Source of the DNA: Symsagittifera roscoffensis
Taxonomy: Eukaryota > Xenacoelomorpha > Acoela > Convolutidae
Assembly: GCF_963678635.1 (NCBI RefSeq)
Contig: NC_087071.1
Span: forward strand, 35,271,680 to 35,335,679
Direction: 5' to 3'
Length of the DNA: 64,000 bases
Under the pieces are notes generated by a model. The model saw nothing but the letters and a program-made list of their open reading frames with translations, was not told the DNA's origin and searched no databases. The position numbers and the translations under genes were made by a program. Position 1 is the stretch's first letter; each line of letters opens with the position of its first letter. Of this stretch, positions 33,607 to 45,818 are shown one piece after another.

Positions 33607-34144
33607 CCCGGGTCGAGACTTGCAATTGTGTTTCGACCGACTTCGCCAGAGTTTGGTATGTTTGAACCGTTTCGAGCCACAATCGATATGTTTTGATCGA
33701 CTCGACTCAAGTTGCCTATGTTTCTACTATGAAATTGAAAACAAACATTCGACATTCTCGATCAAAATTTGGTATGTTTTGACTGTGCTTAACCTATTTT
33801 TCGATTTTGCTCGACCCTTTTTTTCGACTTTCTTGACTTATGTTTCAACTTTTTTGACTCAGATCTGTTCAATTGATTGTTGCGGGTTGCAATTTTCTAA
33901 AGAGGTTTTTCCGAGCAGATTTTTTTTTTCTAATTCCAACTTGAGTTTTGTCAAATCTGAGAAAAACTTATAAAATTGAAAAAAATCTTGTGATTGACCT
34001 ATGCTTCGGCTTTCTCGACCAAAATCGGTATGTTTCGATTATCGGCTTGACTTAAAAATGCTTTTCGGCTGCTGATTTCATTCGCAAAACTGCACTTGCT
34101 CAACTTTCAAAGTCGAAACATAAGTCCTGTACTGTGACCCGGGA
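33607..34144. mobile_element. Module bounded by CCCGGGTC inverted ends, copy 1
   Basis: Starts CCCGGGTCGAG and ends TGTGACCCGGG, so the termini are inverse. Its counterpart in unit 2 (38312-38849) has the same boundaries and essentially the same length (about 538 bp). A third copy missing its left end runs 34145-34701. This could be a non-autonomous element or a satellite monomer; no target duplication could be fixed and there is no ORF of interest. Confidence 0.5.
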
Positions 34145-36969
34145 TATTTGCTCAAATAGACTCAAACGTCATTACTGGTATAAATGTAAATAGCGAGCAT
34201 CTCTTCAAGTTTATTGCTCGGTCAATCTTTCTTCAGATTATTGCTCGGTCAATCTTTCACTCAAGTTGCCTATGTTTCCACTATGAAATCGAAAACAAAC
34301 TTTCGACATTCTCGATCAAAATTGGGTATGTTTTGACTGTGCTTAACCTATGTTTCGATTTTGCAAGACCTTTTTTTTGATTTTCTTGACTTATGTTTCA
34401 ACTTTTTTTGTTTTGGATCTGTTCAATTAATTGTTGAGGGTTGCAATTTTCTAAAGGAGGTTTTTCCGAGCAGATTTTGTTCTCTATTTCCGACTTGAGT
34501 TTTATCAAAGTCGGAGAAAAACTTATAAAATTGAAAAAAAAATGTTGTGATTGACCTATGTTTCGGCTTTCTCGACCAAAATCGGTATGTTTCGATTTTG
34601 TGCTTGACTTAAAAATGCTTCTCGGCTGCTGATTTCATTCGCAAAATTGCACTTGCTCAATTTTCAAAGTCGAAACATAAGTCGTGTACTGTGACCCGGG
34701 ATATTTGCTCAACTAAACTCAAACGTCATTACTGGTATAAATGTATATAGCGAGCATCTCTTCAAGTTTATTGCTCGGTCAATCTTTCTTCAGAGAAAAT
34801 GATGCTAAAGTCGTCCTTGGAAAATTTTTTCAACGAAGTTCAATCTTCGCTCATTCAACCCAATATAATGATTACAAATAGCAAAAAATTGAAAAAGATA
34901 AGTTTGTAGACTTATATTATTGCTTCTTTAGGTTCGATCTCCCTCTCTCTTAAGGGCAACACAAAGTGGTCCCTTGAGTAGTGAACTCAGCGGGCGACCG
35001 AGATTCACTGATATCTACAATCCCAAAAGGATTAACTTGGTGGCAACTATTCTGTACGGTATCATGTCACTTTCCCATCTCAACTGCTCTTAAGGCTGTA
35101 TCACTCAAACTCACAATTGCAAGAAGGCAGAAGGCTCCAAGTGGCCAGAAAAAAATCTAGTAATCTATTCAACAAAACGGGTTCGCAATTTATCAACTCA
35201 ATTGCCTAATTGCGATTCAACTTCCATTTAACTCCTATTTAACTAAAGGATTCTCCCTCTCTAAAATGTCTTAAATATTCAATTAACTATCCAGTTTGAC
35301 CTGCTGAAATCAATAGTGTCTCTAGGGACTACAAATTCTTTGAGGTATTTTAACTGATATCCAACTTCACATCTTGTTCTCTCACTACGAGAACTAAATG
35401 TTCTCTGACTCGGTACTAACTGTTCTGCCTAAGGGTAAGCTACCCGTAAATTTCTTTTTTTTCTATGTGTGTCTAATGAGTTTTAGTTGTTGCCACAGTT
35501 ATGAACAACACCTGACACTTACTCTGTAGCCCTTGTGCAAAGTCCCGAGCGGAGTTTTCACCTGGAGACAGTTTATGAGTTCCAAGTTCACCATAGGTAT
35601 CTCTAACTAATTTGTGCAAATATCAAATCTAATTTCACCTCCAAACCAAGTTATATTTACTTAGAAAAATTCTCAAGGAATATTTTTAATTACTCAGCTA
35701 GCGTTTAGGCACCCTAGAGCTAGGGAGAGAGTCTTGAATCAGGGTAACTATTTCACTCCTATAACTTTATAACCCTATCTTTGTTTTGTTCCAATCTCAA
35801 TTTTCCTCAGAAGAACATAGTTTGCTCAATAGGGGTTAAACTATGCCAAAAGTCATCTCCGGGATATAAGTAAACATCTCGTTCAGCCATGCTACTTAGG
35901 GGACTAAATTATCATGCCGCGCTCCTACTAGTGTCATTTTACTTTTTTTCCTCGGTGGAGTTTAACTTCTGTTAAAGTTTCAGTTAAGTAGCTAAACTCA
36001 AGTCATTGTTTTCCTAGCTTCATCCCGTCCATTCATGCTACTTAGGGGAATTAATTATCATGCGCGCTCCTACTAGTGTCATTTTCCTCGGGGACTTTTT
36101 TCCCTCGATTGAGTTGAACTTCTGTTAAAGTTTCAGCTAAGTAGCTAAATTCAAGCCATTGTTTTTCTAGCTTCATTCTATCTCAATCCACTACTCCAAT
36201 CTTATATAAAGTCTATGTATTTTCACCTTCTGATTCTTTTTCCAATGGACAAGTTCCCTCACAATTATTCTTCGATCGACCGACCCCAATTTCGAATGGT
36301 TGAGGCTGCGGAACACGCTACTTTCCGATGTTAATCATAGGGTTTCCTATGAAAGACTGGTACTAAACGCCGAAAGGTCATTTAAAGGTCACCCAGAGGT
36401 CGCGCGGTGTAAATCCTCCATGTTTGGGATCAGAATCTCATAGCTAGTAGATAGGAGAACCTGCGAAGTTTCATTCATATGCCATTAATATTTCCAAAGT
36501 TACTCCATTTCGAATGTCTTTCATCATATTTCACTGGAAAAGGCTATTAACACCGGAAAGTGTCGCCGGCGTTATTTAACGCACAAGAATTTTTTCGGCA
36601 TTGATATCTAGTGTCTATCGCAGCCATAAAATTAATACGCCCATGCTCATTGTTCTGCATACTTTACATATGTACGTTCTATTGTGTGTTTTTGCCAAAT
36701 GTTGATAACCTCCGGTCCAATTGCTCCGTATTACATTTAATATAATTTTTATTTCATTATATTAAGATATTTAAATTTGGTCTATTATAATTTGAAGCTT
36801 GAATTAATGGACAAATTCTTGAGTATCATTTTTTATCACTCAACCTCCTCTAGTTTGATTCCCCCTGCCCCAGTTCACTCATCATAAAGTAATGGTTTAA
36901 TGGATATTTTTCACCTCCTCACCACCCTCCCCAATGTTACCACTGGTTCAACATTCCCCCTTTTTAACA

Positions 36970-37950
36970 CCCCGGGTCGTCCTTCATAAAACGAACATGC
37001 CTATCTTACAAAATTTCATTCATCAAATGTATGGAAAAATGCTAGTCATACATTTTTCTTACAACTTCAAAAAATCTGGTGACGAAAAAAAAACCTGTTC
37101 ATTTTTTGGGAAAAAAATGGTTATCATACAATTTCCATATATTAAAAATGTATGATAAGCATTTTTTCATAAAAAGCAGATTTTCAGCAACCTGTAAAAA
37201 CTTGTTTATAATCAAATTTATCATAATTAAAAGCATTTCGCTCAATTTAGAGCACCTTGCGTATCAAAAACCAAAATTTAATTTGAAGCTGAAAAATGTT
37301 ATCATACAATTTTTATATATGAAAATTGTATGATAAGCATTTTTTTTAAATAAAGGTAAAGTTTTCAGAAACTTGCATAAACATGTTTATAAACCATTTT
37401 AAATTAGTAACGAGCATTAACGGTGGAAGTAGAGTTAGTGAAAACTTTGTCTGGTTTTGAGGGTAAAACTAGTTCGAAGAATATTTAAAAAAATCCAACA
37501 TTGATTAGAGGAAGCACTGGTTTATTTTAAGTGAGCCATAAATAGTTGAGTAGGCTTAGGAAATTATTGCTCTCTCAAGAGTTGAGGTGATTCGCCTGCA
37601 GATAATGAAGATATTGAGGTTCCAACTTCTAAAACCCTCCAATGTTTCTCAGTTTTTCTTCTCTGTTCAGAGATTGCACGTCTTATAGGGTAAATTTAAA
37701 CGCTAATTGTGCCTCATTTGAGTTGTTATAAAATGTTTGTCATACAATTTCCAAATATGAAAAAGGCTTATCTTACCATTTCCATATACGAAAAAATGCT
37801 TATCTTACCATTTCCATATATGAAAAAATGCTTATCCTAGAGTTTTCTTACAATTTTTTATATCTACGAAACCGTTGGAAATTGTAGTATAAGCATTTTT
37901 TCATACCTGGAAATTGTAGAATAAGCTTTTTTGGTCAATCCTGGCCCCTA
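36970..37950. repeat. Palindrome-array module, copy 1
   Basis: Begins CCCCGGGTCGTCC and ends GGTCAATCCTGGCCCC, a loosely inverted pair. Inside are repeated ~30-bp units like ATGCTTATCTTACCATTTCC. It also holds perfect short inverted repeats: TTATCATACA (37121-37130) with TGTATGATAA (37149-37158), and TTATCATACAAT (37299-37310) with ATTGTATGATAA (37325-37336). The + ORFs at 36934-37333 are translations of this array. Confidence 0.65.
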
Positions 37951-37989
37951 GGGTTGATTGGGATGCCGACTGTGTTGCGGGCTGTGGTG

Positions 37990-40900
37990 GTGTTTATTGA
38001 TTAAATTTATTTGATCAATTGCTATTAAATATGTTTCAATTTTCTTGATCAAAAAATGGGTATGTTTCGACTGTCTTGACTTTCTCGACGAAAAAAAATC
38101 AAAAATTTTCTTTGAAAGCCAGAAGAGCAAGGCTTTTGTCTCAGTAGTAAACCCTGAAACTATCAAGAGGAAGCCCTCCTCGAGGTAACCCATCAAAGGG
38201 AAGACCCTTAAAGACTCCCAACTAATTATTGCTTCGGAGAAGCTGTGGTTAATTTTGAAAAAAACAAGAAAAAAACATTTCAAAAAATCACCTTTTGAAA
38301 ACATCCAGCTACCCGGGTCGAGAATTGCAATTGTGTTTCGACCGACTTCGCCAGAGTTTGGTATGTTTGAACCGTTTCGAGCCACGCTCGATATGTTTTG
38401 ATCGACTCGAGTCAAGTTGCCTATGTTTCCACTATGAAATCGAAAACAAACATTCGACATTCTCGATCAAAATTGGGTATGTTTTGACTGTGCTTAACCT
38501 ATGTTTCGATTTTGCTAGACCCTTTTTTTCGACTTTCTTGACTTATGATTCAACTTTTTTGACTTAGATCTGTTCAATTGATTGTTGCGGGTCGCAATTT
38601 TTTAAAGGAGGTTTTTCCGAGCAGATTTTTTTCTCTATTTCCGACTTGAGTTTTATCAAAGTCTGAGAAAAATTTATATAATTGAAAAAAAATGTGATTG
38701 ACCTATGTTTCGGCTTTATCGACCAAAATCGGTATGTTTCGATTTTGTGCTTGACTTAAAAACGCTTTTCGGCTGCTGATTTCTTTCGCAAATTTGCACT
38801 TGCTCAACTTTCAAAGTCGAAACACAAGTCGTGTACTGTGACCCGGGATATTTGCTCAACTAAACTCAAACGTCATTACTGGTATAAATGTATATAGCGA
38901 GCATCTCTTCAAGTTTATTGCTCGGTCAATCTTTCTTCAGAGAAAATGATGCTAAAGTGGTCCTTGGATAATTTTTCCAACGAATTTCAATCTTCGCTCA
39001 TTCAACACAATATAATGATTACAAATAGCAAAAAATTGAAAAAGATAAGTTTGTAGACTTATGTTATTGCTTCTTTAGGTTCGTTCTCCATCTCTCTTAA
39101 GGACATCACAAAGTGGTCCCTGAAGTAGTGAACTCAGCGGGCGACCGAGATTCCCTGCTATCTACAAGCCCAAAAGGATTAACTGGGTGGCAACTATTCT
39201 GTACGGTATCATGTCTTTTTCCCATCTCAACTGCTCTTAAGGCTGTATCACTCATACTCACAATTGCAAGAAGGCAGAAGGCTCCAAAAGGCCAGAAAAA
39301 AAATCGAGTAATCTATTCAACAGAACGGGTTCGCAATTTATCAACTCAATTGCCTAATTGCGATTCAACTTCCATGCGATTCAACCCGTAAATTTTTTGC
39401 TATGTTTGTCTATATGAGTTTTAGTTATAACCACAGTTAAGAACAACTCCTGACACTTACTCTGTAACCCTTGTGCAAAGTCCCGAGCGGAGTTTTCACC
39501 TGGAGACAGTTTATGAGTTCCATGTTCACCGTAGGTATCTCTAACTAATTTGTGCAAATATCAAATCTAATTTCACCTCCAAACCAAATTATGTTTACTG
39601 AAAAAATTCTCAAGGAATACTTTTAATTACTCAGCTAGCGTTTAGGCACCCTAGAGCTAGGGAGAGGGTCTTGAATCAGGGTAATTACTTCACTCCTATA
39701 ACTTTTTAACCCTATCTTTGTTTTGTTCCAATCTCAATTTTCCTCAGAAGAACATAGTTTGCTCAATAAGGGTTAAACTATGCCAAAAAGCAATCTTCGG
39801 GATATAAGTAAAAATCCCGTCCATCTAGGCTACTTAGGGGTCTTAATTACCATGCCGCCCTCCTACTAGTGTCATTTTCCTTGGCGACTTTTTTCCTCAG
39901 TGGAGTTGAACTTCTGTTAAAGTTTCAGCTAAGTAGCTAGTTTCAAGCCATTGTTTTCCTAGCTTCATTCTATCTCAATCCACAACTCCAATCTTTTGAA
40001 AAAGTTTTTGCATTTTCAGCTTCTGATTTTTTTCCCTCACTATTGTACTTCGATCGACCGACTCTATTTTTTTTGAGGCTGCGGAAAGGGGCAATTTTTT
40101 GAGGCTGATTACACGTTTTATGGGGAAAGGGTTGAGGCTGCGGAATACGCCACTTTCCGATGTTAACCTTAGGGTTTCATATGAAAGTTTGGTACTAACC
40201 GCCAAAAGGTCATTTAAAGGTCACCCCGAGGTCTCGCGGTGTCATTCTTCCATGTTTGGGATCAGATTCTCATAGCTAGTAGATAGGAGAACCTGCGAAA
40301 TTTCATTCAATTGCCATTAATATTTCCAAAGTTACTCCATTTCAAAGGTTTTTCATCACTTTTCACTGGAAAAGGCTATTAACACCGGAAAGATTCGCCT
40401 GTGTTATTTAACGCACAAGATAGTTTTTTCGGCATTCATATCTAGTGTCTATCGCAGCCATAAAATCAATACGCGCATGCTCAATGTTTTGCACATCTTA
40501 GCTATGTACGTTCTAATGTGTGTTTTTGCCAAGTGTTGATAACCTCCGGTCCAACCAAATGCTCCGTATTACATTCATTATATACGATTTTTAAGATTTT
40601 AAGATAGTAGATTTGGTCTATTATATTCCGAAGCTTGAATTAATGGACAAATGCTTGAATATCTTTTTTTATCATTCAACCCCCTCCAGTTTGATTCCCC
40701 CTGCCCCAGTTTACTCATCGTAAAATAATGGTTTAATGGATATTTTTCACCTCTTCACAACCTCGCCAAGGTTACCACTGGTTTAAAATTCTAAATTTTC
40801 AACACCCCCCGGGTCGTCCTCCATTAAACGAACATGCTTATCTTACAATTCCCTACACCCAAAAAGCTTATCTTACAATTCCATTCATCAAATGTATGGA

Positions 40901-41870
40901 AAAAAGCTACTCATACAATTTTCCTACATTTCAAAAAAATAGTGATAAAAAAATCCTGTTCAATTTTTGGGGAAAAAATGGTTATCATACAATTTCCATT
41001 TATGAAAATTGTATGATAAGCATTTTTTCATAAAAAGCAGATTTTCAGAAACCTGTAACAACTTGTTTACAATCAAATTTATATTAATTAAGAGCATTTC
41101 GCTCAATTTAGAGCACCTTGTCTATCAAAAACCAAAATTTATTTTGAAGATAAAAATGTTTATCATGCAATATTCATATGTGAAAATTGTATGATAAGCA
41201 TTTTTTTATTACAGGCAAGATTTACAGAAATTTGTACAAACATGTTTATAAACCATTTTAAATTAGTTGCGAGTAATATTGGTGGATGTAGAAGTAGTCA
41301 AAATTTTGTCTGGTTATGAGGGTAAAACTAATTCGAAGAATACAAAAAGAGAAAAAAATCCAACATTGATTAGAGGAAGCACTGGTGTATTTTGAGTGGG
41401 CCATAAATAGTTGAGCAGGCTTAGGAAACTATTGCTCTCTCAAGAGTTGAGGAGATTCGCCTGCAGATAATGAAGAGTTTGAGGTTCCAATTTCCCAAAC
41501 ATTCTGATTTTTCTCAGGTTTTCTTCTCTTTTCAGAGATTGCACGTCTTATGGGGTATGTTTAAACGCTAGTTGTGCCTCATTTGAGTTGTTAAAAAATG
41601 TTTGTCATACAATTTCCATATAATGAAAATTGCTTATTATACCATTTCCATATATGAAAAAATGCTGATGTTACCATTTCCATAGCTGAAAAAATGCTTA
41701 TCCTAGAGTTTTCTTAGAATTTTTTGAAACTACGAAACCGTTGGAAATTGTAGGATAAGCATTTTTTCATACATGGAAATTGCAGGATAAGCATTTCTGG
41801 TCAATCCGGGCCCCTAGGGTTGATTGGGATGCGGGCTGTGTTGCGGGTTGTGGTGTGTGTTAATTGGGAA
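37990..41870. repeat. Large tandem duplication, unit 2
   Basis: Head-to-tail copy of unit 1, containing the TCGAC minisatellite (38030-38550), the CCCGGGTC-bounded module (38312-38849), the ~2-kb middle segment, and the second palindrome-array module (40805-41816). Stretches of dozens of bases are identical between units, so the duplication is fairly recent. An ORF at 39113-39391 is not preserved in unit 1 and has no recognisable domain. Confidence 0.85.
40805..41816. repeat. Palindrome-array module, copy 2
   Basis: Co-linear with 36970-37950. Inverted repeats TTATCATACAATTT (40982-40995) and its partner ending 41019, and a second pair near 41159-41199, are retained. It ends GGTCAATCCGGGCCCC. 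Confidence 0.65.
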
Positions 41871-42009
41871 GGGGAGTTAACATATATAGATGTGATCTGT
41901 TGCACGTATTTGTTTTGGTACATATTCTGCACTTTAAAACTGTCTGTAAAAGTCATGGTCTAGAATTTCTTGCAACGTTTGCAAAATTTTTGCGAGAATG
42001 AAAGAAGAT

Positions 42010-42240
42010 AATTAGAAAAAAATAGCGGATTTCAATCAATTATAATGAATTACACTAGATCAGTTTCAGTGCCAAATATGATGGATTTTAATAGATTAAA
42101 ATGGATTATATTGGATTGTTCGTGTTTATATTGGATTGTTCGTGTCAGTGAACTGTTTTTGGGGTCTAATGGAATATATTTTTTCTCGCAATCCTTTATA
42201 AACGGTTAACACCCATGACCGCTCAGTGCGGCGATATTTT
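42010..42240. repeat. TTATAATC-family fragment with a local duplication
   Basis: Contains CAATTATAATGAATTA, TTTCAGTGCCAAA and GGATTAAAATGG-like motifs. It ends CCGCTCAGTGCGGCG, close to the MITE terminus CTGAGTGCGGG. The phrase ATATTGGATTGTTCGTGT is directly repeated at about 42118-42156. Confidence 0.5.
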
Positions 42241-42289
42241 CAATGCAAGTTGCCCATTGTAGTAGCATCCTAAGAGAATTAAACTCCCC

Positions 42290-43720
42290 GTACACAGTAA
42301 ATTTTCTGAAACAGATCTGAAATAATTTTTTAGATCTAATATAGGTAGTGAAATGTTTAAATAACGCTTGGATACACTAAGGATTGGTTATTTCAGATCT
42401 TATTTCAATCACACTTTTTGTTTTCTTGGTTATTTTAGATCTGAAAAAAAATTTATTTCAGATCTAATTTCAGATCTGAAATATGATTTTTTTGATTTTT
42501 TTTTTTCAGATCTGAAAAATCAATAATTCTGACGCATTTTTTGCTAATTTTGGTTTTGTTTTTGTTTTTGATAGCTTCTTCTAGCTACTAGAAGGTACTC
42601 AGCAAAGTTTGAGACTGCCATAATATATTTCCCCAAGCATGAGACAAACATTGTAAACGCATAGGTAGCGCATGAAAATCAAAAATTTGACAGTTCTTCT
42701 GACAGTTTTTGAGAACTTTTAAGCAAAGATGAACAACAAACTTAATTTAACGAACTGTTGGTAAATCTATTCGGAGCTTTTTTTACCACTAGTAAAACTA
42801 AACATAAGTGTGTATTGCAAAAACATCAAAAAAACAAAAGCTCAATTTCTGCTCGAACTGCATAGAATATTATTGCTTAAAAGATTTCTTAGATCTGATT
42901 TCAGATCAGAAATTTTGTTTTTCAAAGCTCTTTTAGATCTGAAATAATAAACTTCAGATCTGAAATTTGTAAATTCTTATCGAGATCTAAAATAAAGAGT
43001 TTCAGATCTGAGAGTCAATATATGTGAGTAATAAAAAAAAATCAAATATTTTGCAGAAATCATTTGAGTACGGGTCTTCAATGTATGTAATTTTGTATGT
43101 AAATCTATTGACTGTACATGTAAAAGTATGCAAAACCTACCCTTACTTAGTTAATGTTTCAATTCAGATCTGTTGTGAAAGTTAAATTAACGCTTGAGAA
43201 TGGGTTATTTCAGATCTAACTTCAGTTCTGAGTTTTTTGTTTTTAAAGGTTGTTTCAGATCTGAAAAAATCTATTACAGATCTAAACTCAATTCTGATTT
43301 TTTTCACAGGCTTATTACTGATTTGATAATAGCAGTGGTTTCGATACAATTTTTGCTATTTTTGTAGTTCTACTTTATAGCTTCTGCTAGCTACTAGCTA
43401 GTATATAGGAGAACCTCTAATCGAAGACTGCAAGAAAAAATGTTCCTCAGTCGTGAGATAAACATCTTGGACCCATGAGTAGCGAATAAAAGTCATAAGT
43501 TTGATAGATTTTTAAATGGTTTTTTAAAACTTTAAAGCGCTCGAGCCAGAATTTATTTTTTGAAAAAATGTAATTGTGTAATTATTCGAAAGTTTGTTTT
43601 CACCGCTGACTATTCTAAATAAAATTGTGTTTTATTACTCAAAATTCTGAAGTGTCGAATTTCAGATCTCGAGAACCAACTTGTGTTAGAAAAGAAGTGT
43701 ATAGAAAATCAACTAGGTAC
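42290..43720. repeat. Cluster of AGATCT palindromes (TTTCAGATCTGAAAT-like)
   Basis: About eighteen AGATCT hexamers lie in 1.4 kb, most inside longer palindromes such as TTCAGATCTGAAA; a random AT-rich sequence of this length would be expected to have fewer than one. Spacing is irregular, so this is not a simple tandem array. The block also carries TAGCTAGTATATAGGAGAAC (43395 on), shared almost exactly with 36441 and 40273 in the large duplication. No ORF. Confidence 0.7.
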
Positions 43721-44845
43721 GGTTATGTATTGCAACTTAATCAAAAAAAAAATTTGTATAATGCTAGATGAAGAAGTTTTGTTTGAAGAGAAAATTCCAT
43801 CTGCAGTCTGTCTGTAGATTTATCTACGTTTGTACTACCGTTAGGACTTAGATTATTGTTTGTTTGAGCCAAACAAAAACTACAGCTGGCCGTTTCGTTA
43901 ATTTTTTTTTATTAATTAAAATTTCTCAATACATAATACTTTTCATTCGATTAAACTAAACTTTATCTGAATTACCCGGTATATGTTCATATCAACTGCT
44001 TTCTTGCACAGATAAACTCAAATTTAGATACGCTTTATTAAAAAGAAATCGAATATCTTGTTGAACGAAAATTTGATTTAAAGTAAAAAGATATCGGAGT
44101 TATCAGGCAGTTGGATGACTATGATTTTAAAGAAAGGCGTGAAGTTTTGACAGGTATTTTACCAAAAAATACAAAAGCAACTATAGTTTGTGGCATCAAA
44201 AATTTGTTACAAAAAAAATTGCATACGTTGAAATCGATAAGATGGCACTAACAAAAATTCAAAATATCACCGCACTATTTGGCAAACCTGTAGAAACCTG
44301 AATTTCTCCGAAAATTTGATCTTCAGAAAAGAAATAGTTTGGTTTAAATTTCGAAATTTTGCTACTCCATAGAAGTTGCTACTGATGGGTAATTTGACAA
44401 AAATTAGCTAATTTTTTGAATACATGATTAACGTGAGACAAAAAGATTGGGCAAAGACTTATGAAAAAAATAGTAAGTTTGAGCCAAATTAAGCAAGTTG
44501 TTATTGCTTCCAACTTCACCTCTTGATTGACATATCTGGTATCATTTTTGGCAGAAAACTTGAACACAAATAAGAATATGTAAATTATAATTTTATCAAA
44601 CTTTCAGCAACTGAGCTTGAATACTGAATGGGAAATTCAATTTCTTTCTGAAGAAGTTAATCTAAAACAACCTCAATCAACCTAAAACAAATGGCACAGT
44701 ATTATTGCGGAGGTTTTGTTTTTTGCCAACTTTATGCACACGCTCAAAAATTTAACAAATAATTCAGAAATTGAATGCATCTTAAATTGAGTGATTAAAA
44801 GTCCAAAAATGCAATGTTTTCTATCGAACAAGGCCTTTTCTTGCA
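43721..44845. other. Gene-free stretch
   Basis: AT-rich sequence without a supported gene. A coding-like phrase near 44090-44215 (GVIRQLDDYDFKERREVLTG in one frame) could be an exon relic, but it has no recognised family. Confidence 0.3.
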
Positions 44846-45058
44846 ATGACCACATCTGATTCGATATTGTTTTTTTTTCCAAAGCCGAATGAGGTAAGCG
44901 TTTTGTTGGATATCTATGACAACAAACAATTTCAAAACTTATCCATAGCTAGGGAGAGGGTCAACGATGTTACTCCTGCATTCGACTTCTTTTCATATGA
45001 ATATTTTCAATCAAAAACAAACGAAAGACAAAAAACTTCTGAAAAATCATTTGCTTAA
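44846..45058 (+). CDS. Low-confidence ORF upstream of the secreted-protein gene
   Basis: A 70-residue open frame starting MTTSDSILFFFPKPNE, hydrophilic after residue 12, ending TSEKSFA. A GTAAGC donor-like site follows codon 16 (GAG|GTAAGC), so the real exon may be much shorter. It ends about 140 bp before the start of the secreted-protein ORF. No domain is recognised. Confidence 0.2.
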   Translation: MTTSDSILFFFPKPNEVSVLLDIYDNKQFQNLSIARERVNDVTPAFDFFSYEYFQSKTNERQKTSEKSFA

Positions 45059-45200
45059 CAACTTTCTTTGAGTTAAGAAAGCAACTTGATATTATTCCGC
45101 TATAATATCACTACTTCTTAACCATTGCCTCTGCAATCTAAATATTCGGAGAAGTTTCAATTCAAATGCAAACTTGATAAACGTTTTATAGAAAATCGTG

Positions 45201-45818
45201 ATGACGCTGAATGTCATATTAGTTTTATTTACTATTCAACTTAATCTTTTGAACGCGGCCGATATTATTGTATACCCCGCGGTAGGAGCAAATTGGACTT
45301 CAACGACGTTTTTAATTCCAATTGAATTGCCCGGCAGAAGTTTTTGGCCTGTCTGTAGCAAACAAAGCAAGTTCTACTGTCTTTCTTCTTATGAAACTGA
45401 TCAGTATAATGACAATCCAGCAGTGGAGAGAGACAATTTTTTTGAATTTGGTTTTGACGTGCGCCCTCGTCAGATAGAATTCCGAAATAAATTATCGGTT
45501 TTTACCATTAATGCTTTTCTTGCCGCAGATGCAGCTTTTCTGCCAATGTATCAGAAGCATAACTTTTTTGTGAAGCAAGGTTATGATTGTTGTGTCGGAC
45601 AGTACAACAGTTACCATCACTATGGCTTACAGAATTTAAAAATTCCACCCGAGTTATACGTATCCAAAATTACAGACTACTCGGAAGACAATAAATCATT
45701 AAACCTAATTTGGTCTTATTATTTGAAAGATTGTGATATCAACATTGTAACCAAATTAGGTTTTGGCAAAGGCAGGTTGGTCAGAAATCACCATAAAAGC
45801 GGACTTTTTTGTCATTGA
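45201..45818 (+). CDS. Probable secreted cysteine-containing protein, unknown family
   Basis: A 205-residue ORF starting at the ATG at 45201 (the preceding GTG is not a eukaryotic start). A clear signal peptide (MTLNVILVLFTIQLNLLNA, cleavage likely after residue 19) is followed by a soluble domain. The domain has six cysteines (VCSK, FYCLS, DCCVG, KDCDI and the C-terminal FCH), two potential N-glycosylation sites (NWT, NKS) and aromatic-rich segments; there is no transmembrane span. It is longer and more evenly composed than chance ORFs here. AATAAA lies at 46114-46119, about 295 bp downstream of the stop. A TATAATATC-like box occurs about 100 bp upstream. The function is not recognised; secretion is an inference from the N-terminus. 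Confidence 0.6.
   Translation: MTLNVILVLFTIQLNLLNAADIIVYPAVGANWTSTTFLIPIELPGRSFWPVCSKQSKFYCLSSYETDQYNDNPAVERDNFFEFGFDVRPRQIEFRNKLSVFTINAFLAADAAFLPMYQKHNFFVKQGYDCCVGQYNSYHHYGLQNLKIPPELYVSKITDYSEDNKSLNLIWSYYLKDCDINIVTKLGFGKGRLVRNHHKSGLFCH

Larger units (their letters stand above)
33072..37980. repeat. Large tandem duplication, unit 1
   Basis: 33300-37980 is co-linear with 37990-41870, with high identity over most of its length. Order: TCGAC-type minisatellite, non-repetitive insert (33390-33590), CCCGGGTC-bounded module (33607-34144), a second 5'-truncated copy of that module (34145-34701), a ~2.2-kb unique-looking segment, then a palindrome array module (36970-37950). Unit 1 is longer because of the extra module copy, an extra stretch near 35230-35450, and a local ~150-bp tandem duplication near 35880-36180 (GCTACTTAGGGG...CTAGCTTCAT). 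No gene is supported. Confidence 0.85.

Noticed and set aside
33302-33682. A 126-residue minus-strand ORF with a near-identical partner at 37948-38460
   Set aside because: Similarity comes from the recent tandem duplication of minisatellite DNA. The translation is repeat-like (SRESRN, VETHL) and there is no start or domain evidence.
34930-35230. Possible rRNA or structured RNA gene, suggested by balanced composition and a GGTTCGATCTCC word
   Set aside because: No rRNA landmark or tRNA fold could be found, and the segment belongs to the duplicated repeat module.
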